From: Zygaena filipendulae
Taxonomy: Eukaryota > Arthropoda > Insecta > Lepidoptera > Zygaenidae
Reading direction: 5' to 3'
DNA: 64,000 nucleotides
Assembly: GCA_907165275.2 (NCBI GenBank)
Contig: OU015674.1
Span: forward strand, 2,598,501-2,662,500
The notes beneath the pieces are model-generated. The model was not told the DNA's origin, ran no database searches, and worked only from the letters and a program-made list of their open reading frames with translations. Shown piece after piece: positions 36,196 through 48,460 of this stretch. Position numbers and translations under genes: made by a program. The number at the start of each line of letters is the position of its first letter. Position 1 is the stretch's first letter.

Positions 36196-36510
36196 TAGTT
36201 TTCACTATCCGGCCGGATACCGGATAGTAAAATTCAAATAATTCTCATTATTTTAAACAGTGCAAATCATACCACTACATCATAAAACCACGACGACAAG
36301 TGAAAAAACAATGGAATAAACAAACCAAACTGACACGTGTGATAACAGCTGATAACAGATAACACTCGAACGCCCCCGAGTAGTCCCGATCTCCGCTTCC
36401 GTGCGATAACACCCGAACGCGCCCGAATATTTCCGATCTCTTTCACTGTGCATATCAGAGTTATTAATATAATCACTAGCGCCTATATTCAAATGAAACT
36501 GATCTGCTAG

Positions 36511-36857
36511 TCTGAGCGGCTAGTCGCGGGCGACTCCTGTTTGTTCAAACAGTCATAATTATGACAATTTCCATTGACGCGGCCGCGACTCGCCAATAAA
36601 TGGACATAGATAAGCAATAGTGTGTTAACCCACACTGGAGAAATTTTGAGTAAATCGTGTTTTAAAATTATAGCGCTATTTTGTGTCAAAATTTTTTTAT
36701 GTTCAACATTTTGTTACAAATTTAAACAATGTAATAAGGTAAACACATAATGAAAAAACGTTCTCTAACTTTCAATAAACCATTGTGTATCAATAACTTA
36801 ATTTTGTGGTTATTGCTTATCTGCGTCCAAATACGATTCGCGCGCGACTAGCCGCTT
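36511..36857. mobile_element. Nested TIR element (GCGGCTAGTCGCG)
   Basis: Left GAGCGGCTAGTCGCGGGCGA, right CGCGCGCGACTAGCCGCTTA; inverted repeats of about 22 bp. It contains the MITE 36601-36829, which makes a three-level nest. Confidence 0.6.
36601..36829. mobile_element. MITE (TGGACACAGATAAGCAATA family), copy 2
   Basis: Left TGGACATAGATAAGCAATAG, right TTGCTTATCTGCGTCCA. It is flanked by AA on both sides. Orientation is opposite to copy 1. Confidence 0.8.
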
Positions 36858-37379
36858 AGTAGAAGTAAGTCGAATATCTGGTAGCCGGATATCCGGCGCT
36901 CTGGCCTTGCAGCTTGCCGAATATCCGGTATCCATCAAACCACTATCCGTTTCATCTATAATTAACCTTATGGCATGTCTGGCATTTTATAATATCAGTT
37001 GACGATCCTGATGATATCGTCGTATTATAGTCATTATGAATATTATATTGTTTGATAAGGAAGTGCGTGAATTTAAATAGATACTATTATGTTGGGTATG
37101 TTGCATTCATTTAAACGGTAAATTGTATCTATATTGTGTAGGCCAGGTTATTATAATAATTAAAAGCGTGTTAAAAATTAAATTGTGCAGTATTATTTTC
37201 ACTCACGTTAATCTCAGAGTTCCCGCGGGAATTGCCGTGTACAGATTGTTAACGCATACTCACCGATAGCGTAGTATATGAATAATTAATAGAAATAGCA
37301 CTATTTGTACTAACCTCTGTAGTTTCTTGTACTATGTTATGTCAACCATAAATTATATCTTATTGTAAATTTGGTAAAT

Positions 37380-39200
37380 AAATAAAAAAAAGAGCGTCTT
37401 TTTAGAGCGTTAGATCAACAAATAAACATGATTGGCTACTATTTTTATACCTCTATTTTTCTTGACGAAAAAAATATAAGAAATAAAAGTTTGAAAAAAA
37501 TAATATCTACATATAAGTCAAAAACCCCTAAAAATATAATACCCCTAAAAAAATCCAATCGCATTCATTTTCTATCTAGGGGGAAAACCCCTAAGTTTGC
37601 AACACTGCTTTAAAAACGATAAATAGACAAAAATAAGCCGAGCGAGAGAGTTCCCGTTGCGTAGACGGAGAATGAATTATCCATAATAGAATTCTCCATC
37701 TACGTCCCGGTGGGAGTGTGTCCTTGTCTAACGACTTGCCAGCTCAAATAATGATTACCTTTGGTAGAAATAGTAGAATATTTTATAATTTACAAACACA
37801 GATGATACATTAACGATATACAACATTGAGAAGTATTGAATATGTAGGAAATAAATATAGGTAGGGACATGAAACTATAATAAGCAATTACACTAACATA
37901 GTTATAGATAATACAGCATACCAGATATCCGTAGGGAACACGGAGCAGTGCCTGGGACTTGCGACCCAGGTGTAGGTTTAATGGGGCCCCTTTACAATGC
38001 ATGAACGCTCACCTCCACTGCCCGTGCTCCCGACTTAAGCAAACCTCTGGAAAGTATTAGATGACACAGTACACGTAATCACTATAGCCACACTAGATTG
38101 ATACGACACTGATATGACACTATAACCGTTCTGAACTGAACAAAAAGTAACAATGAATCGTAGCTTACGCATACCCGCGTTTTATATCAAGTTCTAACAA
38201 AGACGAGTCGGGCAATGGAGTGGAGCGGGGGAACGAACGTACTACAACCGCTATTAGTCGGCGGGAAACGTTATTGATAACGAAACTACCCTCTCGCCGA
38301 CAAATATTCCTATTGCATCTATTATTAGTAATGAATGCGTGGTATTTTATTATTCAATTCAATAATACTGGGTAAAAGTATGAATTAAATATCTTAGTAT
38401 GGTAACACTAAAAGTAAGATCTAAGTAGTTTGTGGTTGACTTCTAAGTTTTCAAAGCTTTGCTTTGCGTTTTTGTCTAACTTCTTAATAATACTTTTAGT
38501 TTTTCATGAAAATGGTGTACTTTTGCTGTGTCATAGGGTGTAGAAATGAATGATAACATTACCTGTGGAAAGAAAAGCGGTTTCCGGGATAACCCGGAAG
38601 CGCGAGTGCGCGAGGGCGCGAGGTGACGCGCGCCACCTTTAGTTAACCCCCTTTTCTTGAACATCATTTATCAATTCATCTATTGGTTTTGTATGACCTC
38701 CGAAAAAAACTACCAGTAACCTCAAAACGTGATAAAAACGAAATATTATACCGAAACGAAATGAGTTACTTTTGCATTTATAATAATATTAGGGATAAGA
38801 TGTAAGTAATTGTGCAATGAGCTTAATACTAGTAATCTTGTTTTCTTTATTGTATGATGAATTGAAACAGTTGTAAGTTAACTTTTTAAATAAAATAAAT
38901 ATACCACTACAACCTTTACTATATTATTTGGAAGGTATTATTTTTAATTAATTACTTGCAAAAACTTTTTTACATGCCATTTGTCCCGTGTTCAGTTTGG
39001 TCATGGTCACCTCATTAGAAAGGGACAAACAAGTAGTTGGGCACTCTCTCGCTCAGCCCGTTTTCTGAGCCACAGTGCAGTCTATTGTGGATTGAAAATT
39101 TGTCCGAATTGCCGTTGTGTTTACTAGTGTGTGTTCTGTGGGTTATGCTGTGTGTTCTGTGGTTGTGTTTGACTGGGCTACGATAACTGGACATTTATTT
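37380..39200. other. No gene recognised
   Basis: A/T-rich sequence with a short hairpin around GACGGAGAATGAATT / AATTCTCCATCTACGTC (about 37660-37705), a G+C-richer block at 37920-38300 without a convincing frame, and an unplaced CGCGAGTGCGCGAGGGCGCG segment near 38600. No splice-consistent coding sequence was found. A unique 39.0-39.2 kb stretch is probably the promoter of the following THAP gene. Confidence 0.4.
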
Positions 39201-39206
39201 GTAAAT

Positions 39207-40536
39207 ATGCCTTCCAGCTCCCGCTTTAAATGCTATTTTGGATGTGACAATGGTAAGTGTTAATACAAACCTATGTTCATTGCATCACATACCTATTAAT
39301 TTGTTTATAATTTTCTAGCAGTGCCCCGCGGTTTCACCCACATAAAACGTTTGTATGTAACAACTTTTTTCCCGACATCCGATTTAAATGAAACAAAGCC
39401 TGTATGTAGCTCCATGCTAAGCATAATCTACCTGTGAAAACCGCATGACAATCCGTTCAGTAGATTCGGAGATTATCGCGAACAGACAGACAGACAGACA
39501 GAAAAGATTTTAAAAAACCCTTTTTTTGTGGTTGGTTACTCTTATCACTCCCTGTCAAAATTTGTCAAAAATATTCAATGTACAGAATCGCGGATTCTAC
39601 TCTTTTATTAGGTATAGTAGGTATAGATATTATAATTATACTAGCTGTCCCCCACGGTTTCACCCGCGGTAATTTCGGAGTTCCCGCGGGAATTCCTGGA
39701 TAAAATATAGATGTAAACCTTCCCTATGAAACACTATTAGTGAAAACTGCATGAAAAATGCAAATCCGTTGCTCAGTATTTTTACTTTTTGAGTTTCTCC
39801 AAAGACATTTATATTGAGTTTCTCGCAAACAGACAGCGGAAGCGACTTCATTTTATACTATGTAAAGATTAAAGACTAGATGTTATCAGCGATTCCATCC
39901 GCGTGCAATTTTGCAAAATTGGTACCTACCTACAAAAAAAAATATTTTATTTCAGGAACATTGCATCGCTTTCCTAAGCCAGAATTTCCATATCTGGATA
40001 AGTTTAATGTCTGGAAAAAGATACTTGACAGAGATCTGCAAGAAAAAGAAAATACTTATATTTATAATCAAGTGAGACTTTGCAGTAAACATTTTGAACA
40101 TTATTATATTTCACCAAGCCATCGTCTTACTTCCAATGCAGTGCCAACGCTTTGTCTTAACGGTACCTAACTATATCATTTGTTTATGTATACAACTTAG
40201 TTAAATATAATTCCGTACCTACAAATTAACGCAGGTGAAGCTGCGGGGAACAGCTAGTTTTATATGTATGACAGTCAAAGTTATTGCCATGAAATTTGGC
40301 TACTTTTTATATCCTATGAATATTTAAAGTTCCTGCATAAAACTGCCATCAAACCAATGTAAGTATATCTATAGACTTGTAATTATAAATTTCAGCTTTG
40401 CCTCTAAAACCAATACTCACACAGAATGTGAGCCCTACGACTTCGGCGGAACCATTAACATTTGGATCAGTATCAATAGAATCAAAAACTTCTGCTTTAC
40501 CAAAGCAATCACCCAGGCGACTTAAATTTATATCAG
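39207..40536 (+). CDS. THAP zinc-finger gene (three exons, 3' end not found)
   Basis: Exons: 39207-39252 (ATG), 39956-40162, 40396-40536; all junctions are phase 1 and GT-AG. The protein starts MPSSSRFKCYFGCDNG (first Cys pair). It continues TLHRFPKPEFP, a W, then RLCSKHFEHYY (second Cys/His pair) and ends the domain with AVPTLCLN. This is a complete C2CH THAP domain of about 85 residues, a sequence-specific DNA-binding fold. The third exon is a Ser/Pro/Thr-rich linker (KPILTQNVSPTTSAEPLTFG). A phase-1 donor remains open. Downstream (40740-40975) pieces such as LGNITFQVINQDDLPVKPEI are coding-like but contain stops and are then cut by a TIR element. Whether the gene is intact is therefore uncertain. 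Confidence 0.75.
39318..39610 (+). repeat. CTAGCTGTTCCCCGCGG-family repeat in THAP intron 1
   Basis: Head CTAGCAGTGCCCCGCGGTTT, an AATCCGTTCAGTAGATTCGG block and an (ACAG)n tract. Confidence 0.7.
39641..39870 (+). repeat. CTAGCTGTTCCCCGCGG-family repeat in THAP intron 1
   Basis: Head CTAGCTGTCCCCCACGG, GGAGTTCCCGCGGGAATTCC, and the subfamily tail GAAGCGACTTCATTTTATAC shared with the copy at 60578. Confidence 0.75.
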
Positions 40537-41227
40537 GTAAATTAGCATAAATGTTCCATTCATTCATAACAGTAACTAGGAGGATATACAGTGGCATCAT
40601 AAGTCCTTTTATAAAATGAATTTTTCACGATATGTAATGAGTTAATTTAAAATATTTAAATGTGTACCTATGTCACTTGGCTAAGGCAAATTATATATGT
40701 AAGTAATATGATAAAAAACTCTAATGACTAAATTAAAGCAACTTGGAAACATAACTTTCCAAGTGATAAACCAAGATGACTTACCAGTGAAACCAGAAAT
40801 TAAAAACTCGTGATAGTAAATTCTGTTTGGAAATTAGCAAAAGAATAATTAAATCAGATTCAGAAGTTGCTGGAGCTTTTGAAAAATTCTTTAATTGCTA
40901 TGGACATGATATACTGTTCGGGAAAATATGCCATTATACTAGTGTCAAAAGAAATGCACTGAAATGCTATTTATTATACTAACAGACGACCCAACTTGGT
41001 TGGATCCAACCGCCCGACCACGACCAAATCGGAACGTGTATAGGGTAGTTGGTCCAACATAATTATTATTAATACCGGTTGGACGTGGTCGGCTCGCCGA
41101 CGCACCCGACCAGCCAACCGTCCAACCAAATTGGTACGTGTGGAGGCAAACGATCCAACCGATGTGTCTCAGTCGCATTCGAAACGCCGTCGAGCGCTGA
41201 CGAAAAGTAGGTAAAAAGTAAAAACCA

Positions 41228-41286
41228 TCGAAATAATAAGTACTACGTACAACTTACAACTACGTAATACTTATTATTTCGATGTT
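41228..41286. repeat. Short perfect-type hairpin
   Basis: CATCGAAATAATAAGTACTACGTA and its mirror TACGTAATACTTATTATTTCGATG surround an 11-nt loop. Confidence 0.7.
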
Positions 41287-41296
41287 AAAAACAAAT

Positions 41297-41802
41297 ACAC
41301 GGCAGAATTAGCGGAACATAAAAAGCCAGAGTATAGAAATAATTACGTATATATATTAAAACAAATAATAATTAGACGTGAAGTAATAAATTAAAATATA
41401 CATCTTTTAACACTTTCAAAGTTTGTAATGTAATTATTAAATTTTATTTAAAGTAATAATAAAAAAAAACACTTTTTCTCTAATTGTGGGAACACAAATA
41501 ATGTTGCAAATTAAAGATAACTGTGATTTTAACACTAAATAAATGAACGATTAATAACGTATGTTTCCCCTTCGTGATTCAACTTTTATTTGCAACATTG
41601 TCTGTGTTCTCACAAATTAGAGATTTTTTTTTTTAATTTTGATTACTTTTAATAAAATTTAACTAAAAACTTCTTAAAGTCGATTTTAAAAGATGTATGT
41701 ATATTAGTTTATTACTTCATGCCTGATAATAATTTGTTTTAATATATATACGTAATTATTTCTATACGCTGCCTTTTTATGTTCCGCTAATTCTGCCGGT
41801 GT
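41297..41802. mobile_element. Foldback element with ~95-bp arms
   Basis: The left arm begins ACACGGCAGAATTAGCGGAA; the right arm ends TTCCGCTAATTCTGCCGGTGT. The mirror extends through AGTATAGAAATAATTACGTA and ATTAAAACAAATAATAATTA. A second inner inverted zone surrounds AATGTTGCAAAT. No gene. Confidence 0.75.
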
Positions 41803-41939
41803 GTATATATATAAATCACGTGTCACGCTGTTTGTCCGCGATGGACTCCCAAACTACTGAACTAATTTTGATAAAATTTTGTAACCTTTTATAATATTGT
41901 CAAACTTAAAAGATAGGATAGTTTTTATCCCGCAATTGC

Positions 41940-42092
41940 CGCGGGAACTCCGGCACTAATGCGGGGAACAGTTAATCACTGTGAACTACTGTCACGGGTA
42001 CAAAGAAGGACATAGAGTACCTACTATTTCCCGGAATTCCTACGGGAACTCTGAAATTACCGCAGATGAAATCGCGGGGGACAGCTAGTATT
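41940..42092 (-). repeat. CTAGCTGTTCCCCGCGG-family repeat, minus strand
   Basis: Ends GATGAAATCGCGGGGGACAGCTAG on the + strand; a second partial copy precedes it at 41806-41970. Confidence 0.7.
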
Positions 42093-42532
42093 ATTATAAA
42101 TAAGTACGACGCGACGACGATGGAGCAAAACTCTGAACGCGACATAACTGTGAAGTTATTAGAACCGTATAAAGAGTAAAGACTTTCCCTGTTTGTGGCA
42201 TTTAACAAATAAAGATTACTTTAATAAAGAAATGAGAAATCAAGCTTATACAATTTTGTTTGAAAGTTTTAAGAGCAGGCGGCATGACGTCCGTTCACTT
42301 CTTCAGTGCATAGGCAAATGACGGTTGGATGCCCAACCGTCGGTACGTCTGTAGCAATGTCGGACCGGTTGGCACGACGGCGGTAATTTCGTTGGATCCA
42401 ACCAAGTTGGGTCGTCTGTTACTAGTTTTAGTAATTGAGTTTAGAAGGTAGACGTGAATGGTAAACGACCCACTGGATCTGTTATTGCAATGGGAGTTTT
42501 ACAAGTTTCTATCTTGGGTCCTTTTCTATATT

Positions 42533-42750
42533 TGGACACAGATAAGCAATAGTGTGTTAACCCACACTGGAGAAATTTGGAGTAAATTAATGTTTAAAAA
42601 TTATAGCGCCATTTTGTGTAAACATTTTTTATGCGCAATATTTAGTTACATACTTTAAACAATGTAATAAGGTTCTCTGCCTCTCAATAAATCGTTCTGA
42701 ATCAATAAATTCATTTTGTGGGTTAACATGTTATTGCTTATCTGTGTCCA
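42533..42750. mobile_element. MITE (TGGACACAGATAAGCAATA family), copy 3
   Basis: Left TGGACACAGATAAGCAATAG, right ATTGCTTATCTGTGTCCA. It is flanked by TT on both sides. Confidence 0.8.
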
Positions 42751-42777
42751 TTTGTATATTAATGTCTTGCCGTATCT

Positions 42778-44241
42778 AGTAGTACGGACCGCCAAGAGGG
42801 GATTTGTGGATTAGCTAAAGCGCGTCAGATGAACATAAGGGGGTACCTTGCACCATGTTGAGTACCTCCACCAAATATAGGCCCTCTACACTGGTGGGTG
42901 CGTCTAGAATAACCGATCAGATTAGTAAAAAAAAATCGATAACTCGAAATACTCGAGCGCGTCAGATTAAGATATGGTGGGTTAATTACATAGTGAGAAG
43001 TATGTATATGAATAATCTGACCATTTGAACGTGACGTAAGGGAGTTAGAGGATCACGAACTTGCAAAAAAAAAAACGCAACTTCGACATTCTCGAGCGCA
43101 GTTGATTTATTTTTTATTTTAAAGTAAATAACTCAAGGATAGCGGGAAAAATATAATCTGCCGATTTTCATAAGCCGAAGAAACAAAAATCGTCTTCGAA
43201 TCGAACGAGCAGCTGCAGTGAAACATGTACCTATTCATATCTCTGTCTTTCTTTCCCTTTTACTTTTTCTCTATCTCTCACTCTCTCGCACCGTCCTCAC
43301 ACTACTTTCCGTCGCCATAACGTCATCACAGTATACCACGGCGCTAAACGTGTCGAATTATAAGTTTTTTTGGTCGGTTAAAATACATATTAAAATAAGT
43401 TAAGGTAAGTATTACATCAAACTATAGGTTCACCTATAACCTTTCACTTTAATGTAATTATATATATATTATATAATAAAGCTCATCACAAAACAACGCG
43501 TTCATGTTATTATATGTAAAACGCTCTGGCTTGTTTGTGCTTTAAAGTTAGTTTTTTAGAATAATATTTTGTGAGCTTTTACATATTTCATAGAAATATA
43601 AAGTGTGTTTTTTGTGAACAAGAAATAGCTCATAAAGTTATACGTCAGAAATAAAAAATAAATTAAAAATAAATCATAATTTTTGTTTCTAGCAGTCAGA
43701 TTAATAATATCCCTCAAAATTATTGTCAGATTTTAAGCCAACATAACTTGGACTGCAAGCTGAACCTTCTGTAAAATAATCTGACACGCTCGAGTATTTC
43801 AAAGTTGAGATTTTTTTTTGCATTTTCAAAAATTCGCTACTACCTTGCGTCACCTCCAAATCGGCAGATTTTCGAAGGGGTGCATTTTTAAGGCTCACTT
43901 AACATCCCCTTTGAATATCTGACGCGCTCGAGTAAATTTTTTTTTTTTTTCATTTTCTCCCCTTCCGGATGGCCACCCCCACCACGCAAATCGGCAGATG
44001 AATATATTTTCGATATCAGAGACACCTTGGAGTATCACAACTACAATATCTGACGCGCTCGAGTATTTCCATTTTACTATTTTTTTTTACATTTTTGAAA
44101 GCCTGTAGAAGCTAAACCCACCGGTGAATGAAAAAATATCATATAACCTTATTTTGTTTATATCTCCTAATCTTCAAAACCCAATAGGTCCCAACGACGC
44201 TCGAGTGACTCCCGAATTAGCATCGGTATCTCCCGTACTAT
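42778..44241 (+). mobile_element. Unclassified element rich in CTCGAGCGCGTCAGA motifs, copy 1
   Basis: The motif CTCGAGCGCGTCAGAT or its complement recurs about seven times (around 42823, 42952, 43095, 43778, 43918, 44052, 44200). The motif orientation changes between the left and right halves. The ends TAGTACGG and CCGTACTA form a short inverted repeat, with TAG on both sides. It shares about 1.2 kb with 52480-54423, which lies in reverse orientation. Many T- or A-runs follow the motifs. A 65-codon minus-strand frame (43701-43898) is shared with the other copy but resembles no known protein. Confidence 0.6.
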
Positions 44242-44267
44242 AGTAAAGAAAAACCAAGAAATGTTGT

Positions 44268-44400
44268 AATTTGCTGACAATATTTTGGTGTTATTTAAGT
44301 TAAATCAACGACTTAATGTTGACAATGTAGATAATTCAATTTCTAAAATACTGCATTGGTTTACTGTTAATAATAATGTATTGTTAAATGAAAATAAGCG
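44268..44400 (+). pseudogene. Reverse-transcriptase remnant
   Basis: Reads FADNILVLFK ... SISKILHWFTVNNNVLLNEN, which fits the segment from the RT catalytic FADD box (second Asp changed to Asn here) through the W...N.L.LN.K motif of LINE or similar RTs. It is interrupted by the repeat starting at 44398. Only a fragment. Confidence 0.45.
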
Positions 44401-44720
44401 GCCAAGTGCGAGTCGCACTCGCCCATGAAGGGTTCCGTTGCAGCAAGTAACATACTTAATATAAAAGTTTTTGTAGTTTGTTGTAACTTTGATCGATGTT
44501 TTAATAGTAGTGTATTTTTTTGCGGTTTGCGATTTATGACGTATTAAAAAAAACTATGTACCTACTTACCTACTAGATCTCGTTCAAACCAATTTTCGGT
44601 GGAAGTTTGAATGTAAGTAGGTACCTACATCATATTATTTTTTTTTAGTTTTATCATTCTCTTATTTAAGAAGTTACAGGGGGTGGGGGACGACGAGATA
44701 TTTTACCACTTTGGAAGTCT
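44398..44720 (+). repeat. Repeat starting GCGGCCAAGTGCGAGTCGCA
   Basis: GGCCAAGTGCGAGTCGCACTCGCCCATGAAGGGTTCCGT is the usual start of a common lepidopteran repeat (quoted in two parts of at most 20: GGCCAAGTGCGAGTCGCACT, CGCCCATGAAGGGTTCCGT). A diverged second copy is at 50386-50765. Confidence 0.5.
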
Positions 44721-44888
44721 CTCGCGCAAACTATTCAGTTTAGAAAAAAATGATATTGGAAACCTCAATATCATTTTTGAAGACTTATCCATAGACTCCT
44801 TATTTGGTTATTTATTAACTGCTAATAGTGATTCGCCTAATATTGATTATAGGTACTGATTGTACATGTGAAATTGATTCTATACTAA

Positions 44889-45177
44889 CTAGCTGCCGCG
44901 CGGTTTCACCCGCGTGAGTTTCGAAATTTACGCAGGAACTCCAAAGTAGCCTAATTTACTCCTCATAACATCAGCTAATTAGCAGTAAAAGTCAAAATTA
45001 GTCCAACGGTTTCGGAGATTCACCCGCGTGAGTGTCGGCATTCCCACAGGAACTCCCAAAATTCTTTCATATTCTTACAATAACAAACACAACAAAAAAA
45101 ATGTAATCGGTCCAGCCGTTCACGCGTGATGCCGTGACCAAGGGAAATAAATAGGGATTCATTTTTATATATTAGAT
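44889..45177 (+). repeat. CTAGCTGTTCCCCGCGG-family repeat, two overlapping partial copies
   Basis: Head CTAGCTGCCGCGCGGTTTCA at 44889; a second CACCCGCGTGAGTGTCGG start at about 45020. Confidence 0.65.
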
Positions 45178-45179
45178 CT

Positions 45180-48100
45180 AGATTATGAATGAAATAATAT
45201 CAAATGATACTAGTAAAATGCTTCATATCAAATCAACAAAGTATTTAGCTGGCTATATTATGAAATGATAGAAAAATCTAAAACCAAAACAAATGTGGAA
45301 ATTGTTCGAATGATTTGCTGCGATCAGAGAGATATTGATGCCTTTAAGTATGAAGTTGATGATAAGTACAAAAAAATCATGGAAATGACGAATTTATAAA
45401 GTTGAATGAATGAAAAAAACGAATGAAATAATATATTTTACGACTAGCTGTTCCCCGCGGTTTCACCCGCGTTAGTTTCGGAGATCCCGCGGCTATTCCG
45501 AGATAAAAGTACCCTACCCTTGACAACGTGTACCTATGTAGGATGCAAAATTTAATGTTTCTTCCGCGTTAATTTCGAAATTCCTGTGGGAATTCCGGGA
45601 TAAAAAGTAGGTAGCACCGTAACCTATGTCCTTCTCTGTACCCTAACTCACTTTTGCATTTATAATATTAGTAAGGATTGAAACTTGCATGCGAGAGTAA
45701 CCAGAAATAACATTTGTAATTAGATACTTCCTAAAGCTAATTTAATTAAATTTATAGTAAATTAGCTGTTCCCCGCGGTTTCACCCGCGTTAATTTCGGG
45801 GTTCCCGGGACAAAAAGTACCCTACGTCCTTTTCTGTACTCCGGACAATGTGTAGGTATGCAAAATTTCATGATTGAGCCGTTAAGGCGTGAAAGTGTGA
45901 CAGACAGATAGAGTTACTTTCGCATTTATAATATTAGTAGGGATTTATCGATCAAAGTAGTCGTTCATAGCTGGTGCACTGGGATCAACAGGATATTTAC
46001 TGGTAAAATCCCTACTAATATTATAAATGCGAAAGTAACTCTGTCTGTCTGTCTCACGACAAGGCCTTAACGAATGAACCGATCATCATGAAAATGCAAC
46101 TTTTAATTATTATTAAACTCATAGAAAAAAATAAAGAAATAATTAATTCTTTCATTTTACAAATCCATAAAAATTGTATTTTAATAATTTCATAGGATAG
46201 GCATACAAAATACACAGATATGTGTAGGTACCCAACTATAAAAAGTAACACCGCCATGCTTTACGCCGCGGTGTATTTCAAATAACCGCCATCTAGCGAC
46301 CAGTACCCCTAAACTTTTGAACGTTGAGTTGCCTATCACTTATCTACGTGCTATATTCTTTCTTACATCCTTTTTATATGGACTTTCGCAGGTAATGCAT
46401 TTAGCCAGTTTCAAGTAAAATTAATTCGATCAATGTATTTTCTATTTAAAATGCTTTGTTGTACGGTTTGAAATTGCAAGCCAGGCCACGGTACTATAGC
46501 TTGCAAGAACTTTCTCGGAGCTCTTGGAGGAAACCGAACAAATCAGCTCTAAATGTCATAATATATCTTGCGCATATAAAAAAGAAAATTATTGTCCAAT
46601 ACAGCACCATAAAGATAACACAGCAAATTTTTATTTTTTAACCTATCGACATGAAAATAAATGACCGAACCGCCATCTTTGATTCCCGCCAAAAAAAACC
46701 TAGATAAGTAAGACATGATATTTTTTAAAATATCGTAGGCATGTTCGATATTTATATATTTCTTAAATATCGGAATTCGATATATCGATATTTTTTTCTA
46801 TTTTATTTTTTATCTGCTTTGTATTAAGAAAAAACAATCGTAAGTTAACCTTTTATATACACAATATTATATAATATATTAAACAAATTAAATTATAAAT
46901 GTATGAAAATGTTTGGTTCTTCTAGGAAAAAAAAGGGAAATGTTATTGTAATAAAAAGTAAAAGATTGAAAGTACCCTATCGATATAAAATGTAAGTGCT
47001 AAATATGTAGATTACCTTTTGATTAAAATCAAGACTATGGTTTTATATGTAATTTCATATTATAATGTCCATTTTCACAAAATGGCGGCTGTGAATATAA
47101 ACAAATTATTTAAGAAAGAAATACTATTTATTTTTGTTAAAAGTTGTTGAGTTGACTTGTGTTTCCGGAGAACGTTGGAAGAATGACAGAGCTTCCATTA
47201 AGTTTACGATGATGTTGTATTTTAAATAAGAGGCGAGAAAAAATGAAAAATAAATACTTATAAAAAAATATCTACCCTTGATATTTATATTTCAAAATCG
47301 AACTATCGATATATCGTCCAAAAACTTATTAGTAATAAATATCGATATTTCGATATATCGATATTTTATCCACAGCCCTACTATTAATTTGATAAATTAA
47401 AAAAATAGGTAGTAGGTACTAAACTACTACCTATATCAGTGATTATATCTTTGCTAATAACTTCCATCAAAGTTACACCAAAGCCTCCACAATCCACTTA
47501 GATTTATCTCCATTAAGATCTATTTTTTTTCCAAGAAGTACGATCATCTACACTTACTATTAAATATAATATGAGGTTAGCTCAGACGAAATAATTTTTA
47601 TTTCGTCTGAGGAGGTTAGACAGTAGTTATTTATTAAAAACTTTTATTTAACTTGTTTATTTATTCTTTATTGCACAGTGCCTACGTACAAATGGCGAAC
47701 TTAATGACTTGCGGCATTCTCTTCCAGTTATGAGTAATTTTAGTCTTGGAATAGTACTTAAGTAATATGGTATTATTTTTATTTTATTAGAGCCTGTATT
47801 CAGAAAAACATAATTGCCCGAAACTATTATGACAACGCGCGGTAACAAGTTAACTTAATTCCCTTTTTTATTTTCTGTGTGCCTAATAGCCCTAATAGCA
47901 AAAGCCTCTCACATCAGTCTCCAAGTAATATGGTAATTTAATACCAATTTATAAAGAGTTCCTGCAGGAATTCCGATATTGATGCAGGTGACACATGATA
48001 TTTTCTGCCTAATGATACTAAGTATATAGGTAGTGTTAAAGCGCCTTAAGCAGAAGAATAGCAACCAGTAATATTTGCGAGGCACCTACCTAACATCGAG

Positions 48101-48452
48101 ATTTATCCAAAATATAAATCGACCGTTGCGTCGATAGTAAAAATTATTAATCACTTCGGTTGCATACGTCCAGCGAAAGGACACAACCTTCGCATTAAAA
48201 ACTTGTACTAAATAGCTTGAGTTTCATTATTTATGAAATTCCAATCTTGTGTGTAAACAGGTAGGTATGATTTCTACCCCTGAGTTCCTGCAGGAATTCT
48301 AATATTGATGCAGTTGACACCTGATATTTTCTGCGTAATGACACTAAGTATATAGGTAGCTCAGATAGGCAGGTATTATTCATGATTTCTACCCTGTTAA
48401 AAACAAAATTTGCATTTTCTTGAGTGTTGTTATTTCGCATTTTATGTTTTAG
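45180..48452. other. Largely gene-free stretch with repeat debris
   Basis: Apart from the listed repeats: a minus-strand repeat tail at 46008-46095, A/T-rich ATCGATAT-containing segments (46735-46800, 47300-47390) whose words also occur at 24815-24895, and a ~75-bp direct repeat (GAGTTCCTGCAGGAATTC ... CTAAGTATATAGGTAG) at about 47958-48033 and 48281-48359. A short coding-like run near 45265-45396 (ICCDQRDIDAFKYEVDDKYK) ends in a stop and is not recognised. Confidence 0.4.
45443..45945 (+). repeat. Two CTAGCTGTTCCCCGCGG-family repeats
   Basis: The first runs from about 45443 (CTAGCTGTTCCCCGCGGTTT) to 45678 and contains an extra internal TTCCGCGTTAATTTC start. The second runs from about 45771 to 45945 (ATAATATTAGTAGGGATTTA). 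Confidence 0.8.
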
Positions 48453-48460
48453 TTCCAACA

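Larger units (their letters stand above)
35784..36957. mobile_element. Outer TIR element of a nested stack (AGATGAAACGGAT)
   Basis: The left end AGATGAAACGGATATCCGGT and the right end complement AGATGAAACGGATAGTGG are inverted. Repeated ATCCGG words occur near both ends. The left copy of the host sequence lacks it. It contains the elements at 35819-36195 and about 36511-36857. Confidence 0.75.
35407..37110. repeat. Right copy of duplicated segment, split by nested TIR elements
   Basis: Matches 429-984 and its continuation at 2958. The block 35784-36957 is absent from the left copy and is made of nested transposons. Confidence 0.65.
40982..42419. mobile_element. TIR element (ACAGACGACCCAACTTGG), 5-bp TSD
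   Basis: ACAGACGACCCAACTTGGTT then GGATCCAAC at the left mirrors GTTGGATCCAACCAAG...GTCGTCTGT at the right. TACTA flanks both ends (40977-40981 and 42420-42424). Subterminal CCAACC/GGTTGG words are abundant. It holds a foldback (41297-41802), a hairpin (41228-41286) and a minus-strand interspersed repeat, but no transposase. Confidence 0.75.
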
